DNA from: Galbula dea
Lineage: Eukaryota; Chordata; Aves; Piciformes; Galbulidae
DNA: 64,000 nt
Direction of reading: 5' to 3'
Assembly (NCBI GenBank): GCA_013399015.1
Contig: VWZX01006105.1
Span: 2,294,001-2,358,000, forward strand
This document shows positions 34,701 through 47,397 of the stretch, piece by piece (positions within the stretch are counted from its first letter, which is position 1; every line of letters starts with the position of its first letter). The notes below the pieces were generated by a model. The model was not told the DNA's origin, ran no database searches, and saw nothing but the letters and a program-made list of their open reading frames with translations. A program made the position numbers and the translations under genes.

Positions 34701-37471
34701 GATGTTTTTTCTGTAAAGCTATACTGCTGATACTTAGGACTCTCTCTTATCAGCATGTCATATGTAGGTACCGGACCTAAAAAACCCATACCAACATTTT
34801 ATTATAATTAATATTTCCCTTTGTTTCTCACTTCTACATGGATATTGGAAACACTTTCTATGTATAAGAAGAGTTAAACTGTGAGTCAGCCTTCAGAAGG
34901 TAACAAAAGCAGCCCATTTCTCTCCTGAAAAGGAATCTATCTTAGGCGTGGTTCAGACATAGATAGCCTAGGCACATTTAATTCTTCCTCAAAGCAAGGA
35001 GATAGACTACTGGATCTTTGAAGTCTCTTCCTATGCTACACTACTGTGATACCTTTATTTGTTTTTATTTGTGTTAAAGGGATTAAGAGGGCTTTTGCAG
35101 AGCATGATACAGGATCTAGAACAAAGAGAGCTCTTTTTCTGATGAATTAACTATTTCCCTGCCCTGAGGGTCTTAGAAGTTCAACTACAGGCAAGACTAC
35201 ACAGATAAGGAAAGCATAACACAGAGTTCATAATGACAATACCAGCATTCCATTTGGCTTTTCAAAAACATAACTTGAACATTTTTTTCTTATGTCCTGT
35301 AAGGCTATCTCTCATGTACTGTAATTGACTGCTACCATAAGAGAACTATTATGAACACACCAATATTAGTGATCATTCTCACCTGCCTTGCAATAGAATT
35401 TCATAACTTTGGGTAAACTGCTGAGTAAATTTTATCCCCTTTGTGAATCTCACTTTTTTTTTTTTTAATAATGATGATTGCATCAGTGTAGTTTTATAAT
35501 TGTTAACACAGATCCTGGGAGGGAGAGCCAGTTTTTTCAACACTACTTTGAATAATTGAAATTCAGAGCTGGCCTTTCATTTTGATCTACTGTTGTAGAT
35601 CTGCCATCAGTCTCTGGCCTACGGGCAACAAGGCTGAGCAGGAAATGAACTACAGTCAACATTAAATATTTTTTTCTCCCTGTAAGCTAATGAAACATGT
35701 AGAAAACAAAAATACTGGCTTGCCAACAAAATCAGAACAATTTGTTGTCTGCATAGTATGCAATAGGGATTACTATGGATCAGATGTTATTACAGGGGGA
35801 TATGCACTGGTACAGGAGGGCAGAAGGATGAGTTCCTGTCACTGTACAGTAGACAAATGCTGACCCAGACAAAGGCTGTAGAATTCTGCTGCTCTGCTCA
35901 GAAGAGAAAAGAAGATTGCTACTACCCCAGGTCCATGACACTGGAGACCACAGATGTTGGATGGGGGTGTAGCTTTCAGTCTGGCAAAAGCTGGGTGAAA
36001 AATAAATGGTGCAATGCAAGTATAGGGAGTTTCTAGAAGCAATTTATATAGATGCAAAATTAACAGTACAGAAAACATAGATATACACTTGAGTTCAGAT
36101 TATGGTGTTTGATAGTTCCAGGAATGTTTGTTCTTTTTTACTCTCATCAGCTTCATTTTGCTAAAATTTTGGTTTAAGTTATTGTTATCTCCTCACACTG
36201 TCTGAACTTCTGCATTAGAAAGAAGGCTGAGTGCCCTCTGCATTGGTATGATCTGAAGATTTGCTTCTCTCCAGAGGTTTTATATATCTTTCTTATAAAG
36301 CAGAAAAAAAGTCCTGAATCACAACACTCCCATACCCACTCTTCTTGAAAGTAGCAATGAGAAAATATAGATGAGTCTATAGAAAACTACAGTTTCAGTG
36401 TAGCATATATATCGTGAATATTTGCACTTTTCTTCCTGTGCTAGAGAAGGCATTGAGTTATTATGATATGCTGAGTTAAGGTATTAGATCTTGAATGAAT
36501 CCAGATTAAAAATACATTTCAGTATGTAGATGAACAAATAGTTGTTTTGACAAAATACATTATGAGTTCAGCTTGGCATCACTAAAATAACCCACCAACC
36601 CTTTTTCCTCTCATAGTCCCTTGAAATGCAAGAACACCTTATATTTTAGCTGTCATCTTAATGGTAGATATTATTAGAGGGGAAAGAGAGCTAATATCAA
36701 CTGCTTTTAATTCAGGCAGGATTTCTTTTACATAAAGACAGAGAAATTTTCTTCTGTAACCATTTTGACTGGAAGTCATAGGGCCTGTGCCAAGAAGTTT
36801 CAATTATGCTTTTAAAATATAAATCCTAGGAGTCTTGAAATTACAGGGTGTGGGTAGCAATATGTTAAGTGTTTTACAAGTGAGGAGAAATTAGTGCATT
36901 TTGGCTTATCCTCAGTGCTGTTAAGAAACAAAACTGTTCTTTTGTTGTAGGTAAAAACAGTTCCTTCCAACAAAGTCTGTAAAAACTGGAAAGCATTTTC
37001 ATATAATTCTGTAAAAATAACACAGAGATAACTGTAGAATGTGGAAAATAAAGCCAGCCACAGTGCCTCACCCAGCACATGTTCATCAGAAGGACATCAT
37101 GTAAACACACCGTAGGATGTTTTGGCTGCCAGAGTACCCATGGGATTCCTTGGGATGTGTTTCAACTCCCCACCTAACACATTTCCTATGTGGTATTTGG
37201 GTGGGGGAAACGAAAAACTACCCCCTTGACAGGTATGAAAGCATTTCCTTTTATCAGTTTGAGGTTAAGTGTATGACTTGGTCATTTGGGTGGAGGACAC
37301 TAGCAGCTGCAGTCAGTCCAGAAGGAGAGGGTATTTCTACTGTCGTAGGGAGGATTTCTCCACACCTAAGAGTTGCTCATATCGATACTAATTAGGACAA
37401 AATATAATGTGTCAAGATGTAGCATAGAATACTGTTCATAAATCCTTCCTTCATGCATGGCAAATTACACT
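31737..37471. other. Unique sequence, no gene recognised
   Basis: AT-rich DNA with homopolymer runs (13 A at 34360-34372; 13 T at 35454-35466). Open frames such as 33081-33410 (+) and 37078-36812 (-) match nothing recognised and have no supporting splice signals. No CR1 is seen in any of it. Confidence 0.5.
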
Positions 37472-37622
37472 TCAGTTCAACTCTCATGGAGTTTAAGAAG
37501 TACTTGGACAAAGCTCTTAGACAACTTTGTGTGACTTTGGGGTTGTCCTGTGCCTAAATAGGGATTGGACTCGATGATCCTTGTAGGTCCCTTCCAACTT
37601 GGGGTATTCTGTGATTCTGTGA
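37472..37622 (+). mobile_element. CR1 LINE 3' end (5'-truncated)
   Basis: About 150 bp. It contains GTTTAAGAAGTACTTGGACA, ACTCGATGATCCTTGTAGGT and CCCTTCCAACTTGGGGTATT, and ends with two octamer-type ATTCTGTG tail units. This is the 3' untranslated end of a CR1 copy. The 'tttaagaag...actcgatgatcc' version differs from the 'ctggtctagtggaagg' version of the other copies here and indicates a different CR1 subfamily. Severe 5' truncation is normal for CR1. Confidence 0.93.
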
Positions 37623-38722
37623 ATACTATGTTTGTTGGGGATCAATAGCAAAATAAGTTCTGCGTGAAAAAAAGGTGATCCACCTTGGTTGTGATCTGAT
37701 GGTGATAGTTCTGTCCCATTAGCCAGAGTACGCACACCAGAGTTTATTTTGACATTGTGATTTTTCCCAAAGACAGGAGAACAAATTATAACAGTTCTGT
37801 TGTTAAGATAGAATGGTGAACATGAACAATACCTATTTTGATACAAATTCTTTTGGTCTAAAATTTCAGCTATTTTTGAAAAAAATTGAGCCAGTTGAAT
37901 GAGATAATATAGAATCAGACTTTTACATGCTATGGATTTAGCATTATTGAACCAGTATCAGGAGTGCTAAAGCACTGTCTTTTACACCTATGGCCTCAAG
38001 TAATAAAACACACAGCTCCTAGGTCGTGTTATTATGGGTGCATAGTGCACTTTGGAATAACTGACAAACTTGCTAGCTAAGTATAGCAAGAGTCACATTC
38101 AAGGTTGCTATTGACACGTGGTGAAATGGGAATACAAAATATTTCAGGTGCCTCAGTCTTTAGGCTGGTCAGTAAGTATATTACATTTCCTCTCCTTTCA
38201 CTATTGAAATAGAGCTTAAAACCTAAATGGGTCAGAATGAGATCTTAGCTCTTCATTTTGGTAAACTTTCTCTTAAAAAAATTGTGTTGAATCTTTTATT
38301 TTACTTTAAAAAACGTTAGCAATAATAAACTGCTACTAATAAAGTACTTATCTAACCTAAGCTTTAGCCTTTAGATTAGTATAAGAAAGCAAAGGGGTTT
38401 ACTGTTCCCAAGGGAATTATTTTAGACTGTAATCTGTGGGAGGCAGGGAATAAATTCCTGTTGTACTTCTGAATGCTGAAAGCAAAATGGTCTACAATTG
38501 CAATTCCTAAACACAACTGCAAAATTGCAAATCAGTAGTGACTTTTAATACAGCAGTGGCCTAATTAAAAAGAGTACACTGTAGGTCACAGTACTGACCC
38601 TGGAGGAGCTGATGAATGTGGTGTGTTATAAAATCACCTTCTTCCATCAAACAAAAATTACTGAGCTCATTTCAGGGGTAACTTAAGAAAATGTTAGGCA
38701 TCTATAACAATCAAGAGATTTC
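37623..38722. other. Unique sequence between CR1 copies
   Basis: AT-rich DNA. No gene or nameable repeat. Confidence 0.5.
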
Positions 38723-39112
38723 TCTTATGGGGGAAGGCTGCAAGAGCTGGTTCTGTTTAGCCTAGAGAAGAGAAGGCTGAGGGGGGATCTTATCAATACA
38801 TATAAATACTTAATGGGTGAGTGTCAGGAGGATGGGGCCAGGCTTTTTTCAGTGGTGCCCGGTGACGGGACAAGAGGCACAATCTGGAAGTTCCATCTAA
38901 ACATTAGGAGGAATTTCTTTACTTTGAGAGTGGTAGAGTACTGGAACAGGCTGCCCAGGGAGGTGGCGGAGTCTCTGTCTCTGAAAACATTCAAAACCTG
39001 CCCGGATGCCATCCTGTCCAACATGCTCTAGGAGAACCTGGTCTAACAGGGGGGTTGGACTAGATGATCTCCAGTAGTCCCTTCCAACCCCTAATATTCT
39101 GTGATTCTGTAA
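38723..39112 (+). mobile_element. CR1 LINE 3' fragment with ORF2 C-terminus
   Basis: About 390 bp. The 5' part reads as the end of CR1 ORF2. One frame from 38813 to a stop ending at 39031 is still open and encodes the C-terminal tail, including [14 protein letters not shown] and the [12 protein letters not shown] block. It is followed by the 3'UTR signature (GGACTAGATGATCTCCAGTA, CCCTTCCAACCC) and ATTCTGTGATTCTGT at the end. The upstream endonuclease and reverse transcriptase regions are missing, so the copy is dead on arrival. The intact reading of the tail suggests it is one of the younger copies here. Confidence 0.95.
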
Positions 39113-42100
39113 TTTAATAGTCTTTCTCTAAAGTCTGTGAATCTAGAAGCACTGATGAATAAAGAAGATGTGAACTAGGTATCACTAAGTGTAGACACCT
39201 TAAGTTTGAAGCACTTTTTTTTTTTTCTTGAAGGTTTCTTTTTTCAAGGTGGTGTATGCTCATTATACAAATACTAGGAATTTACCTGGATATGGTTAGA
39301 TTTCCCTGTGAAGCTCAGGCAGCAATTCCTGACAGTTCTAAAACTTCCCTGGGGTCAAGGGGAGTTAGAAGTACCATGCACCACCTGCAAATCAAATGCA
39401 ACTGTGTCAAAGAGCAAAGCTCATGATCAGAAGCTATTATGAAAATCTGGCATTACCTTCTTTCCCCTTCCTCTCTTCAAGGTTACCTAGAATTAGATTT
39501 CATTGATTCCTATTTCCTAATCTTCTGTTTGGTAGGGAATGTTTTGCTGCTTTACTCTTGACATTTCACAACAATTCAGCAGGATATAACAGCTATTGGA
39601 AAACCTGACAAAAGAAATTTTAAGGCAATCTGAGAGATTTCTTTGAGAAGGCAAGATTATGGTCTTGCAATTTGTTTGATGTAGATAGGGCTCTGTACAG
39701 GATAATACAGGGAAAAAAGGATTAGGGATGCATTAATGCATATGAAAGCTGTAGGATATTATTAGCAACATGACTCTTCATTGTGCGACCCCTACCTTTT
39801 GTCCTATTATATCTACCTCTGATAGCTGGTAAGAAAGCCTTGATCCTGACCTAACAAAGGCATCCATGTGTTTCTTTCATAAGTTATTGACAGATTCCTA
39901 GAATTGAACACATAAAAAAAATTTGTATTTGGCTTTTTTTCCAGACCATCCCAACTAAGCAAGGAACATCTGTGCTGAAATCTGAGCTCATATTTAAATC
40001 TATAGGTAAGCAACAGCATTCATTTTAACTTCCTTTATGAAATGGTTCAGAATAAGCAAAGCTTGATAATTCAGAAATAACTGGGAGATAGAACTTGAAA
40101 ACTTGGCCCAGTTTGTTTCTAGGATGTAAGAAATAAATCTTTGAATCTCAAGTTACTTCCCACCCTTCAGAGATGAAAAGGTCAAGACATATCCGTTCAT
40201 TCTGCAAACATGCTGACCTAAAGACAGAGAAATGCTTTAAAAATCAAATCTGAATCACTGTTTTTCTTAGGTCACGCACTCAGTTTTTGGGAAGATTTAC
40301 TGTCAGAGTATTCAGATTATCTGACAAAAAATGTGTCACTGTTGTTAATGTAAAGAGTATCTTTGTTCTGTCAAATGGCCAGTGGCTTGTCTTCCATTTT
40401 CCTGTTGACCTGTGATATATACTTGTAAAAAATCAACAGAAGTCATTTATACACCAGGAAGATACTCTGTAGAAAATTTCAGCAAAAGGCTTTGGGGATT
40501 TATGTGTCAGACAAGGGCATCAGCCTCATGTTCCATGGAGGCTTCTTATCTTTATCCCACACTACCTAGTATAACATAAATCTATAACAGGAGAAGTACC
40601 ACAGATGCTGGAGTTCACAATATCTAGAAGAAACAACAGAGGCAGAGTAGACGTAAAAGGATAATTTTGCTTACACAAAATAGCAGCCTGAAAAATAAAA
40701 CCAGGAAAACAAACAAGCAGATGGAGAAGGCAAAGTCTGCAAGACACAGCTGTGCAAAGTATTTGAATATCCAGATGCAAAGCAGTTTAAGGGTCAGGGA
40801 CAAGGAAAGGACGCAGAATGTTCTTAGCAGCTCTGTAGAATGATTCAATAGTCTGCTTTAAAATTTCAGTCACATTAATGATTGTTGATTGTCCGTCTTT
40901 CTGTCAGATTTGAATAGAATCTCAGATTTTGTTAGAAATCCAAAATCCTGAGATTACTGTGAACCTTCCAATATGGGTTTGTTGCTATTTACACAGGAGT
41001 ACAACAATTAATGTGTAGGGAAAAAATCTTTCTCAATTGGTCTTTACTCAATGCTCTTTTAGCAAACGGAATAATAAACCTTTATTTTTTTTTTTAGAAG
41101 AGTTTAAATTGTTTTCTGAAGCTGTTACTACCCATAATAATAATTTACACTTTTACTGTATACTGACTTCATCTAAGGGATTCAAGTGCTCTATGAATGT
41201 TAATTAGGCATCTGCAGGCATCTATTAGGCAACACCAGTTGCTACATGATAGCTTTGGTCTGTCATTAACTCAGAAGTCTCTGCCTGCCTACTTTGCTTA
41301 GTATGCTGTAAAGTGGGCTGTGGGATGGTATGTGCATACTGAAATAGGGAAAAGATGCCTTTTGTTCTAAAATGTAGCTGCAGTGGCAAGTGTTAACTTA
41401 AAATAAGTTCCCGAATGAGATTTTATTACTGTTTTGATTATCTTCCTGGGCTTTGGATTCCCTCCTGAGCTGGCAGATGTCCCCTCATGTCATGTCAGCA
41501 GCTGAAAGACAGATTTTCATTCCTACCCTCAGTCATGTTTTAGGTTCTTCAGTCATTTTGGAATCCTGCTCAAAGCTACAGATCCATTTTATAATCCTTC
41601 TACAGACAGGTTAAAATGCTTCGAATGCTTTCTTACTCACCATGCTTCTTTTGGCATCTCCTCCATTGCCTTCCTATTCTGCTTTCATTCTGCTCTAGGT
41701 ATAAAATGGCAAGTTGCCTTTTGTGGCCCCATACGATCCTGGCCAGACTCAGGAGGGAGTCTTTAAGGCCAGTTTTGCGACTCAGTCACCAAGTTATTCA
41801 TCCTTTCTTTGTGGGGTGAATAACTGCATTTAAAATGAGCCCCAAACTCGCTGTATTTTTTGGTAAAGGCTTCTAATCTCCTTACAAGAAACTTCATAAG
41901 CAAGGTAAATAATAAAAGAGGGCCAAGGGCAATGAAAACTGAGTTAGTGAGTCACATGGGAACTACAGTCTAGCATGAGCATAGTGTTTAACCATACTGC
42001 AGCAGCTTGCATTCCTCCTATGGTAGAACTACAAAGAACAAAAATTATTTTCTTAAATTGTTATTTCATAATTAAAGCAAGAAAGTGCATTTAGATAGTG

Positions 42101-43347
42101 AAAACCATATTTCCTATGAGAGAGACAAAAATAGACCATATCAAAGGATTTTGATAGTGCTACATAAGGACAATCTGATTACTAACTGTAACTTTTGAAG
42201 GGTATTAAGATCCTATTTCAACAAGATTGCTGATTTTAGCTTGCAAACTATTTTGGTAGAACACTATTGTTTCCATTCACACACTCTTATGTTTACATGA
42301 AAGAAAGAACTATGTTTTCCAACTTCTTTAGTGTTGTTTTGAATGATTCATTACAGGTAGGTGGACATTAAAGGTCTGATTCTGGCTTTTCAAGGTCTTT
42401 CCCTACACAGAGACAGGAGGAAGCCCTGAGACCCTGGTCACATCCTTAATTCCTAACTCTCATGAAATGCCATTGTCATACAAAAATCACCCTATGAAAG
42501 CTTGTTTATCACCAGACAAGTTTGGTTTAGATGGATCCAACATATTTAATGTCATTGCACTGTGGATGGCTGGGTGGGCCAATTCATAAAAAGTATTCAT
42601 GTGCATAACATGGGCAGAATCAGGTTTATAAAGTTAAAGATTGATTTTAAAACTTGCAAAATTTGCTCTACCAGACATTATCTTCAAGATGTAACACTAG
42701 CAGTGACTTAAATGTATCAGAATGGCATTGGGCTGTTCTATATCTTAATAAGATCTCCTGCATCTGGTCTGGTCTGTAGAGATTGTATTAACACTGTATA
42801 TCACCTAATGCTATTCCAGAAAGCTGGAAGCTTCCTCCTAGTTTAAAACAGTACAGACAGCCATGGCCATATCTACCGGGAGGGGGTTGGTGGTATGCGT
42901 TGAGTGTCTGGAGAAAGCAGTTCTGTCACCACACAGCCTACCAAAATCCCCTCACATCTAAGAGGTGCCAGTCTGATCCCAGGCCAGAACTTGCAGCATT
43001 ACTCACTTGTCTTTACACCACGCTTTGCAGTTCTCTCCATAGATTAATTTGCTTAGAAACCTGACACGTCTGCTTCCCCAGCACAGCACAAACCTCCCTG
43101 CTCTCCCAGCATAGGCACACTCCTCCATGACAGCTCATGGTGGGATGCAAACAAGTACAGTTCAAGAATGCTTGCTCTACATGGAGTTGCAGCATCATTT
43201 GCTTGTTATGAAATGAATCATGCTTTCATTCTTCAGATTATTACCAAAAAAAAAGAAAATAACGGAGAAGTGTGACTGTAAACTACATTCCTTTTTCCAT
43301 AAATTCAAGATATGAAGCACTGCTGAACATGGAACCAATTATTATCT
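39113..43347. other. Unique sequence between CR1 copies
   Basis: AT-rich DNA with T runs (about 39217-39229 and 41085-41095). No exon, RNA or repeat can be named. Short open frames near 40562-40848 (-) are hydrophobic but unsupported. Confidence 0.5.
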
Positions 43348-43667
43348 GAAGGGGGCCTACAAGAATGCTGGTGAGGGACTTTTTAGGATGTCAGGTAGTG
43401 ATAGGACTAGGGGGAATGGATGCAAACCTGAGGAGGGTAGATTTAGATTAGCTATTAGGAGAAAGGTCTTCACCATGAGGGTGGTGAGACAGTGGAAGAG
43501 GTTGCCCAGAGAGGTTGTGGAAGCCTTATCCCTGGAAGATTTTAAGGCCAGGATGGATGGGGCTCTGGGCAAACTAATCTAGTGGAAGGTGTGCCTGCCA
43601 GGCAGGGGGGGTGGATCTAGATGATCTTTAAGGTCCCTTCCAACTCTGGCAATTCTATGGTTCCATT
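43348..43667 (+). mobile_element. CR1 LINE 3' fragment with ORF2 C-terminus
   Basis: About 320 bp. It begins with the CR1 block GAAGGGGGCCTACAAGAA. The ORF2 C-terminal frame (43388-43582) is still open across [18 protein letters not shown] and RLPREVVEALSLEDF. It is followed by CTAGTGGAAGGTGTGCCTG, AGATGATCTTTAAGGTCCC and an ATTCTATGGTTCCATT tail. It is 5'-truncated and belongs to the 'aactgaaagaggg' CR1 group. Confidence 0.96.
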
Positions 43668-44352
43668 ACTTTATCAGCTACCTGAAGAAAAAAATATTCA
43701 CCAAGGAAAAACATCCCACATACATACTAGGCAAAGCTACATAAAACTTTTTTCTTTTTTTAAAATTCTTAAAATCCCTTGGACCCTACCTCTTTTTCTT
43801 GTCTTTGTTTTTCATTTCTATAACAAACCTCTCTAGTGAGCAAACATGATTTCTTTTGTTGCACTGAAAACTTTGCACATGATTCTTTTTTTTTTTCTTT
43901 TTTTTAAGAAAAAAACTCAAGCCAAATATTGTCTTCAGAGCCTTCCCTTCCTACATTCTCTCTCCTCCCCAAATCCTTTTTCCTGAGGGACATCCTCGTT
44001 CATGGTAGTTTACTGTAAACATAAGAAAGATGATTTCAAAGTAATTGCTTGAAATATAATTGATGACAGACTTCTTCATCTGCAACACTTAGCAATGTCT
44101 TTGCATGCACATAGTATTTTTGCACACTTTGTTAATGTCTGGAAATTAATCATCCTCTCAAAGAAAAGAAAGGACAAAGGGAAAAACACACAAGTTCATT
44201 ATTTAAAAGAGCTTGGAGGCTTGTAAGGTACATCCGGTGCCTTTCCAAACATGATTTGTGTCTGCATCTCACCAGCTTCTTCCAGTGGATTTTGTGTTTG
44301 AAAGGTTTTATCATCTACCTCTCCATATGCTATCACATATTTCCTGATAGAA
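43668..44352. other. Unique sequence with T-rich run
   Basis: A T-rich then A-rich stretch lies at 43885-43917. No gene is recognised. Confidence 0.5.
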
Positions 44353-44473
44353 TTTTTTTTGGGGGGGTTGTGGTGTTTTCTTGTTTTCTTTTTGTTTTCT
44401 TTTTCCCCACAGCATACCCAGAAGGCTTGGGAGCCTTCTGTTTTGTTTTGTTTTGTGTTTTTTTTTTCTTTTC
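44353..44473. repeat. T/G-rich low-complexity region with embedded hairpin
   Basis: Runs of T8, G7 (44361-44367) and TTTTG units. Inside lies a perfect inverted repeat (CAGAAGGCT at 44419-44427, AGCCTTCTG at 44432-44440, loop TGGG). The 166-codon frame starting at 44359 runs through this low-complexity DNA and is very F-rich at its start; it is not supported as a gene. Confidence 0.75.
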
Positions 44474-46295
44474 ATCAATCTGTAATATGTTTTACTTTCA
44501 TCTGTTTCTATTTGGAAGCATTTTCTTGTTCATCTTTTTTGTTTCCATTCATGGTTTTAAAAATTGAAATAGGTATTGTAGGAGCAGACAGAAAGGAATA
44601 TTTCATCAACCCCAGGCCCCTCCTCCTTTCTGTCTCCATTTCTAGCTGGAGTCCTTTTTATCAAACTGCCCAAATATCCCACAAGGACAAGTCAATACAA
44701 TTTTCAGTCCCAATAAAACCAGCTGACCTTAAATTGCATACTTTGGTTACCACTAGTAGTCTAACTGTAACAACAGAGACTGTTTTACATCAGGACAAAA
44801 AGAGGTACAATTCCAAATATTATTTTATTACTATTATTACTTGGGACCGGAAGTGGTAAAAACAAACCAGGAAAAAAAAAGACAATTACAAAAAGTAAAA
44901 GAAAGATTTTGAAGCAAGTTTACTCAGTATATTTTGGTTCTCTGCAAAATGTGGCTTGTGTTACTCATCATGAGTATTCTCATCTCTTCTCCTGTGTAAT
45001 GCATGCATCTTCTTTCTCCAAAAGCTACTTGAACTAATATTTCTATTGTGCCAGAAGGACACCCTGTCCAGACAAGACTCAGTGGAGAATGTATCTATCA
45101 ATTTATGGATTTATGATTTGTGATGATTCATCATGGAGAAAATCAATGATGACTTTTACTTCAGTTCATGAGTTCATGGTTAATGTATATAGCCACATGA
45201 TGTTATTGTATTTCACTTTCCACCTTGTGAATCCTACTCATTCATATTCAGTCTTAAACTGAAAGTCTCATGCTTTAAGACAGTGGTTATATGAGACTAA
45301 GTATAATGAGATGTCAACCTTGATCCCAATGCTCTTGTTCTAGCTCACTGCAAATAAATAATAGCATCAACAATAGTTTAAAGACAGTGGGTGGGATCTT
45401 GTCCCTGTGACTTAGGAATATAATTGCACTTTAATTATAGACATTTAGGGTGGAATTTCAGTTCATATAAATGTAGTTGTTTGCTGCATAGATGTCTATA
45501 TTTCAGCTATTTGTTGAGGTTCTTTCTCTATTTATTGGAGAAAAAGGGACATTTGAAGGCAAGATTCTGATCTGATTTAGGATGAGATGCATGACACCCT
45601 CCAGAGGAACAAGAGAGACTTTGTTTTGAAGGAACACAGATGAGGGGTTTGTCCCTCACTAAGCTCATGTTTTTCACATGTGGAAGGCAGATTTGTAGAA
45701 ATGAGATACCACTATGTAGCTGATGCCTCAGATCGATTTCAATAAGGTTATGTATACCAACTTCTGATCTCATCATAATGAATGTCTTGATACTGATGGA
45801 GGTTTTGAGAAACTTTCCTGTGATTAGATGTAAGACTATCACAAACTTATTAGCTGGAGAAGAAGAAAAGAAACTCTTAAAGAAATGGAGTTCTCTGCTG
45901 TTCCTGAGAAACATAGTCTAAATACTTCTAGTTGGGCTGAATACACAATGAATTATTTTATGACTAAATAATTTTCCTTTGGAAATGCATGTCTTACTGA
46001 TTCCTTCTTTCTATTAAGTAGGATAGAGAAAATGCAACTGGCATAATTTTTGTAAGTCTACCAGTATTTTGTGAAATGCAGAAAAAATGTATTGAATTTT
46101 CTTTCCTCAGTTTGGTGCTCTGGCTGAGACAAAAGTTTACAGTTGGGCTTGTGGACAACTGCAGAAGCTGTGGAAATCAAAACTGGTGTGAACAAGGGGC
46201 AGATATTACTATGAAAACTACCTTTTTAACTTCAAACTTTTAGGGCTCTTGTTGCATTTGTGGCAAAGTATGTATCAGCATACCTGTCCAGAGGA
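44474..46295. other. Unique sequence, no gene recognised
   Basis: AT-rich. A 128-codon open frame on the minus strand (45914-45528) matches nothing I know and lacks splice or start support. Confidence 0.5.
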
Positions 46296-46368
46296 CCACA
46301 GAATCAGTGAATCACAGAATAGTAGGGGGTTGAAGGGATCTCTGGGGGTTATCTAGTCCAACGCCTGT
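46296..46368 (-). mobile_element. CR1 LINE 3' terminal fragment (minus strand)
   Basis: About 73 bp. CCACAGAATCAGTGAATCAC, then GTTGAAGGGATCTCTGGGG and TTATCTAGTCCAACGCC. This is the reverse complement of a CR1 3' end including the ATTCTGTG-type tail. It is an extremely short, diverged copy. Confidence 0.88.
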
Positions 46369-46629
46369 ATTTGTGTGGATCTAAATTAAGCTATTTTGAA
46401 TTCAGTGCCCCTAAATGAAGAAGCTGTTGGTCATTGGAAACTTTTTAAAATCTGATCCTAAACAGCAATGAATTGTCTGACTATACCTCACCTTTTCCTA
46501 GAACAACAATAGTGTTCATGGCTTTGCTGTGGACCATGAAGAATAGGAGTTTCTTAAGACTTCTTTCCTCTTATCTACAAGTGACACTAATGTCTTTCAC
46601 TTATTAGTATGCTTTTCTTTGACCACACA
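46369..46629. other. Unique sequence
   Basis: No feature is recognised. Confidence 0.5.
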
Positions 46630-46920
46630 TATATTAATTGACAGGAATATGGAAATGTTGATTGAAAAGATGCAATTTAATTGCATCTAATATAATTAGA
46701 AGGGCATGGTAGCCATATAAAGACAAGGAGTAAAATCACACAAGAGAAGAAAGATGCATGACTTTGATTACGCCGTCTAATTAATTGCTTTGCCCAGACC
46801 CGCAGCTGTATACCATGAAAGAAGGCTTAAAAGTGACTGTGTGATGACAGTTATGGAGCTATTACTCATTTACCCCAAAGCAGCAAGCTTATGTTCTGCA
46901 ACAGCTTTTTGTAATATATT
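46630..46920. promoter_or_regulatory. Possible conserved noncoding element with POU/homeodomain-type sites
   Basis: At 46668-46688 two 10-bp arms (AGATGCAATT and AATTGCATCT) flank a single T, giving two octamer-like ATGCAAT cores head to head. TAATTA-type sites follow at about 46689-46699 and 46777-46786 (TCTAATTAATTG), beside a locally GC-richer stretch with several CpGs (GATTACGCCGTC). Octamer/POU and homeodomain proteins are known to bind such cores. Whether this element is conserved or active cannot be judged from one sequence. Confidence 0.25.
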
Positions 46921-47397
46921 TTTATTGTTCCTCTCTGCATAGTAAAATGCAATAAATGCAATGACAGAAAGTTCTAGAGTATAAATAAAACCTTTCCAGA
47001 GATATTTTCTTGTGCCTTAAGAAAGGATGCATGTTTGTTCTGAAATATTTCACTGATTCAGGTCTGCTCAGAATTTGACAAAACAAATTACAAAGCATAA
47101 TTTATTTCTCACTCTTTAACAAATTATCTGAAGTGTTGTTTGTTTGTTTGTTTTTTTTTTAAAAGATGAAATGAGAATGAATCACCCTGAAAATATTTGT
47201 TAGTTTTGAAACATAAACCTTTGGTTTGAATTTGCTTTACTGTTTTGTGGATTAATCTTAATGAGAGTTCTGTTACTACTGAGAACTCTAGATTTAAAGC
47301 AGCTCAGTCTTCTGCAGATACACAGTTTTCATTCCATGAGTTAAAAACTATGATGTTACATGTTCAGCCTGCTAAGAATCTCCTCAAGATCAATGAA
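46921..47397. other. Unique sequence with (GTTT)n
   Basis: A GTTT microsatellite passing into a 10-T run lies at 47137-47160. Nothing else is recognised. Confidence 0.55.

Noticed and set aside
44359..44859. 166-codon plus-strand frame
   Set aside because: It begins in T/G low-complexity DNA (phenylalanine-rich), has no splice or start support and no recognisable domain.
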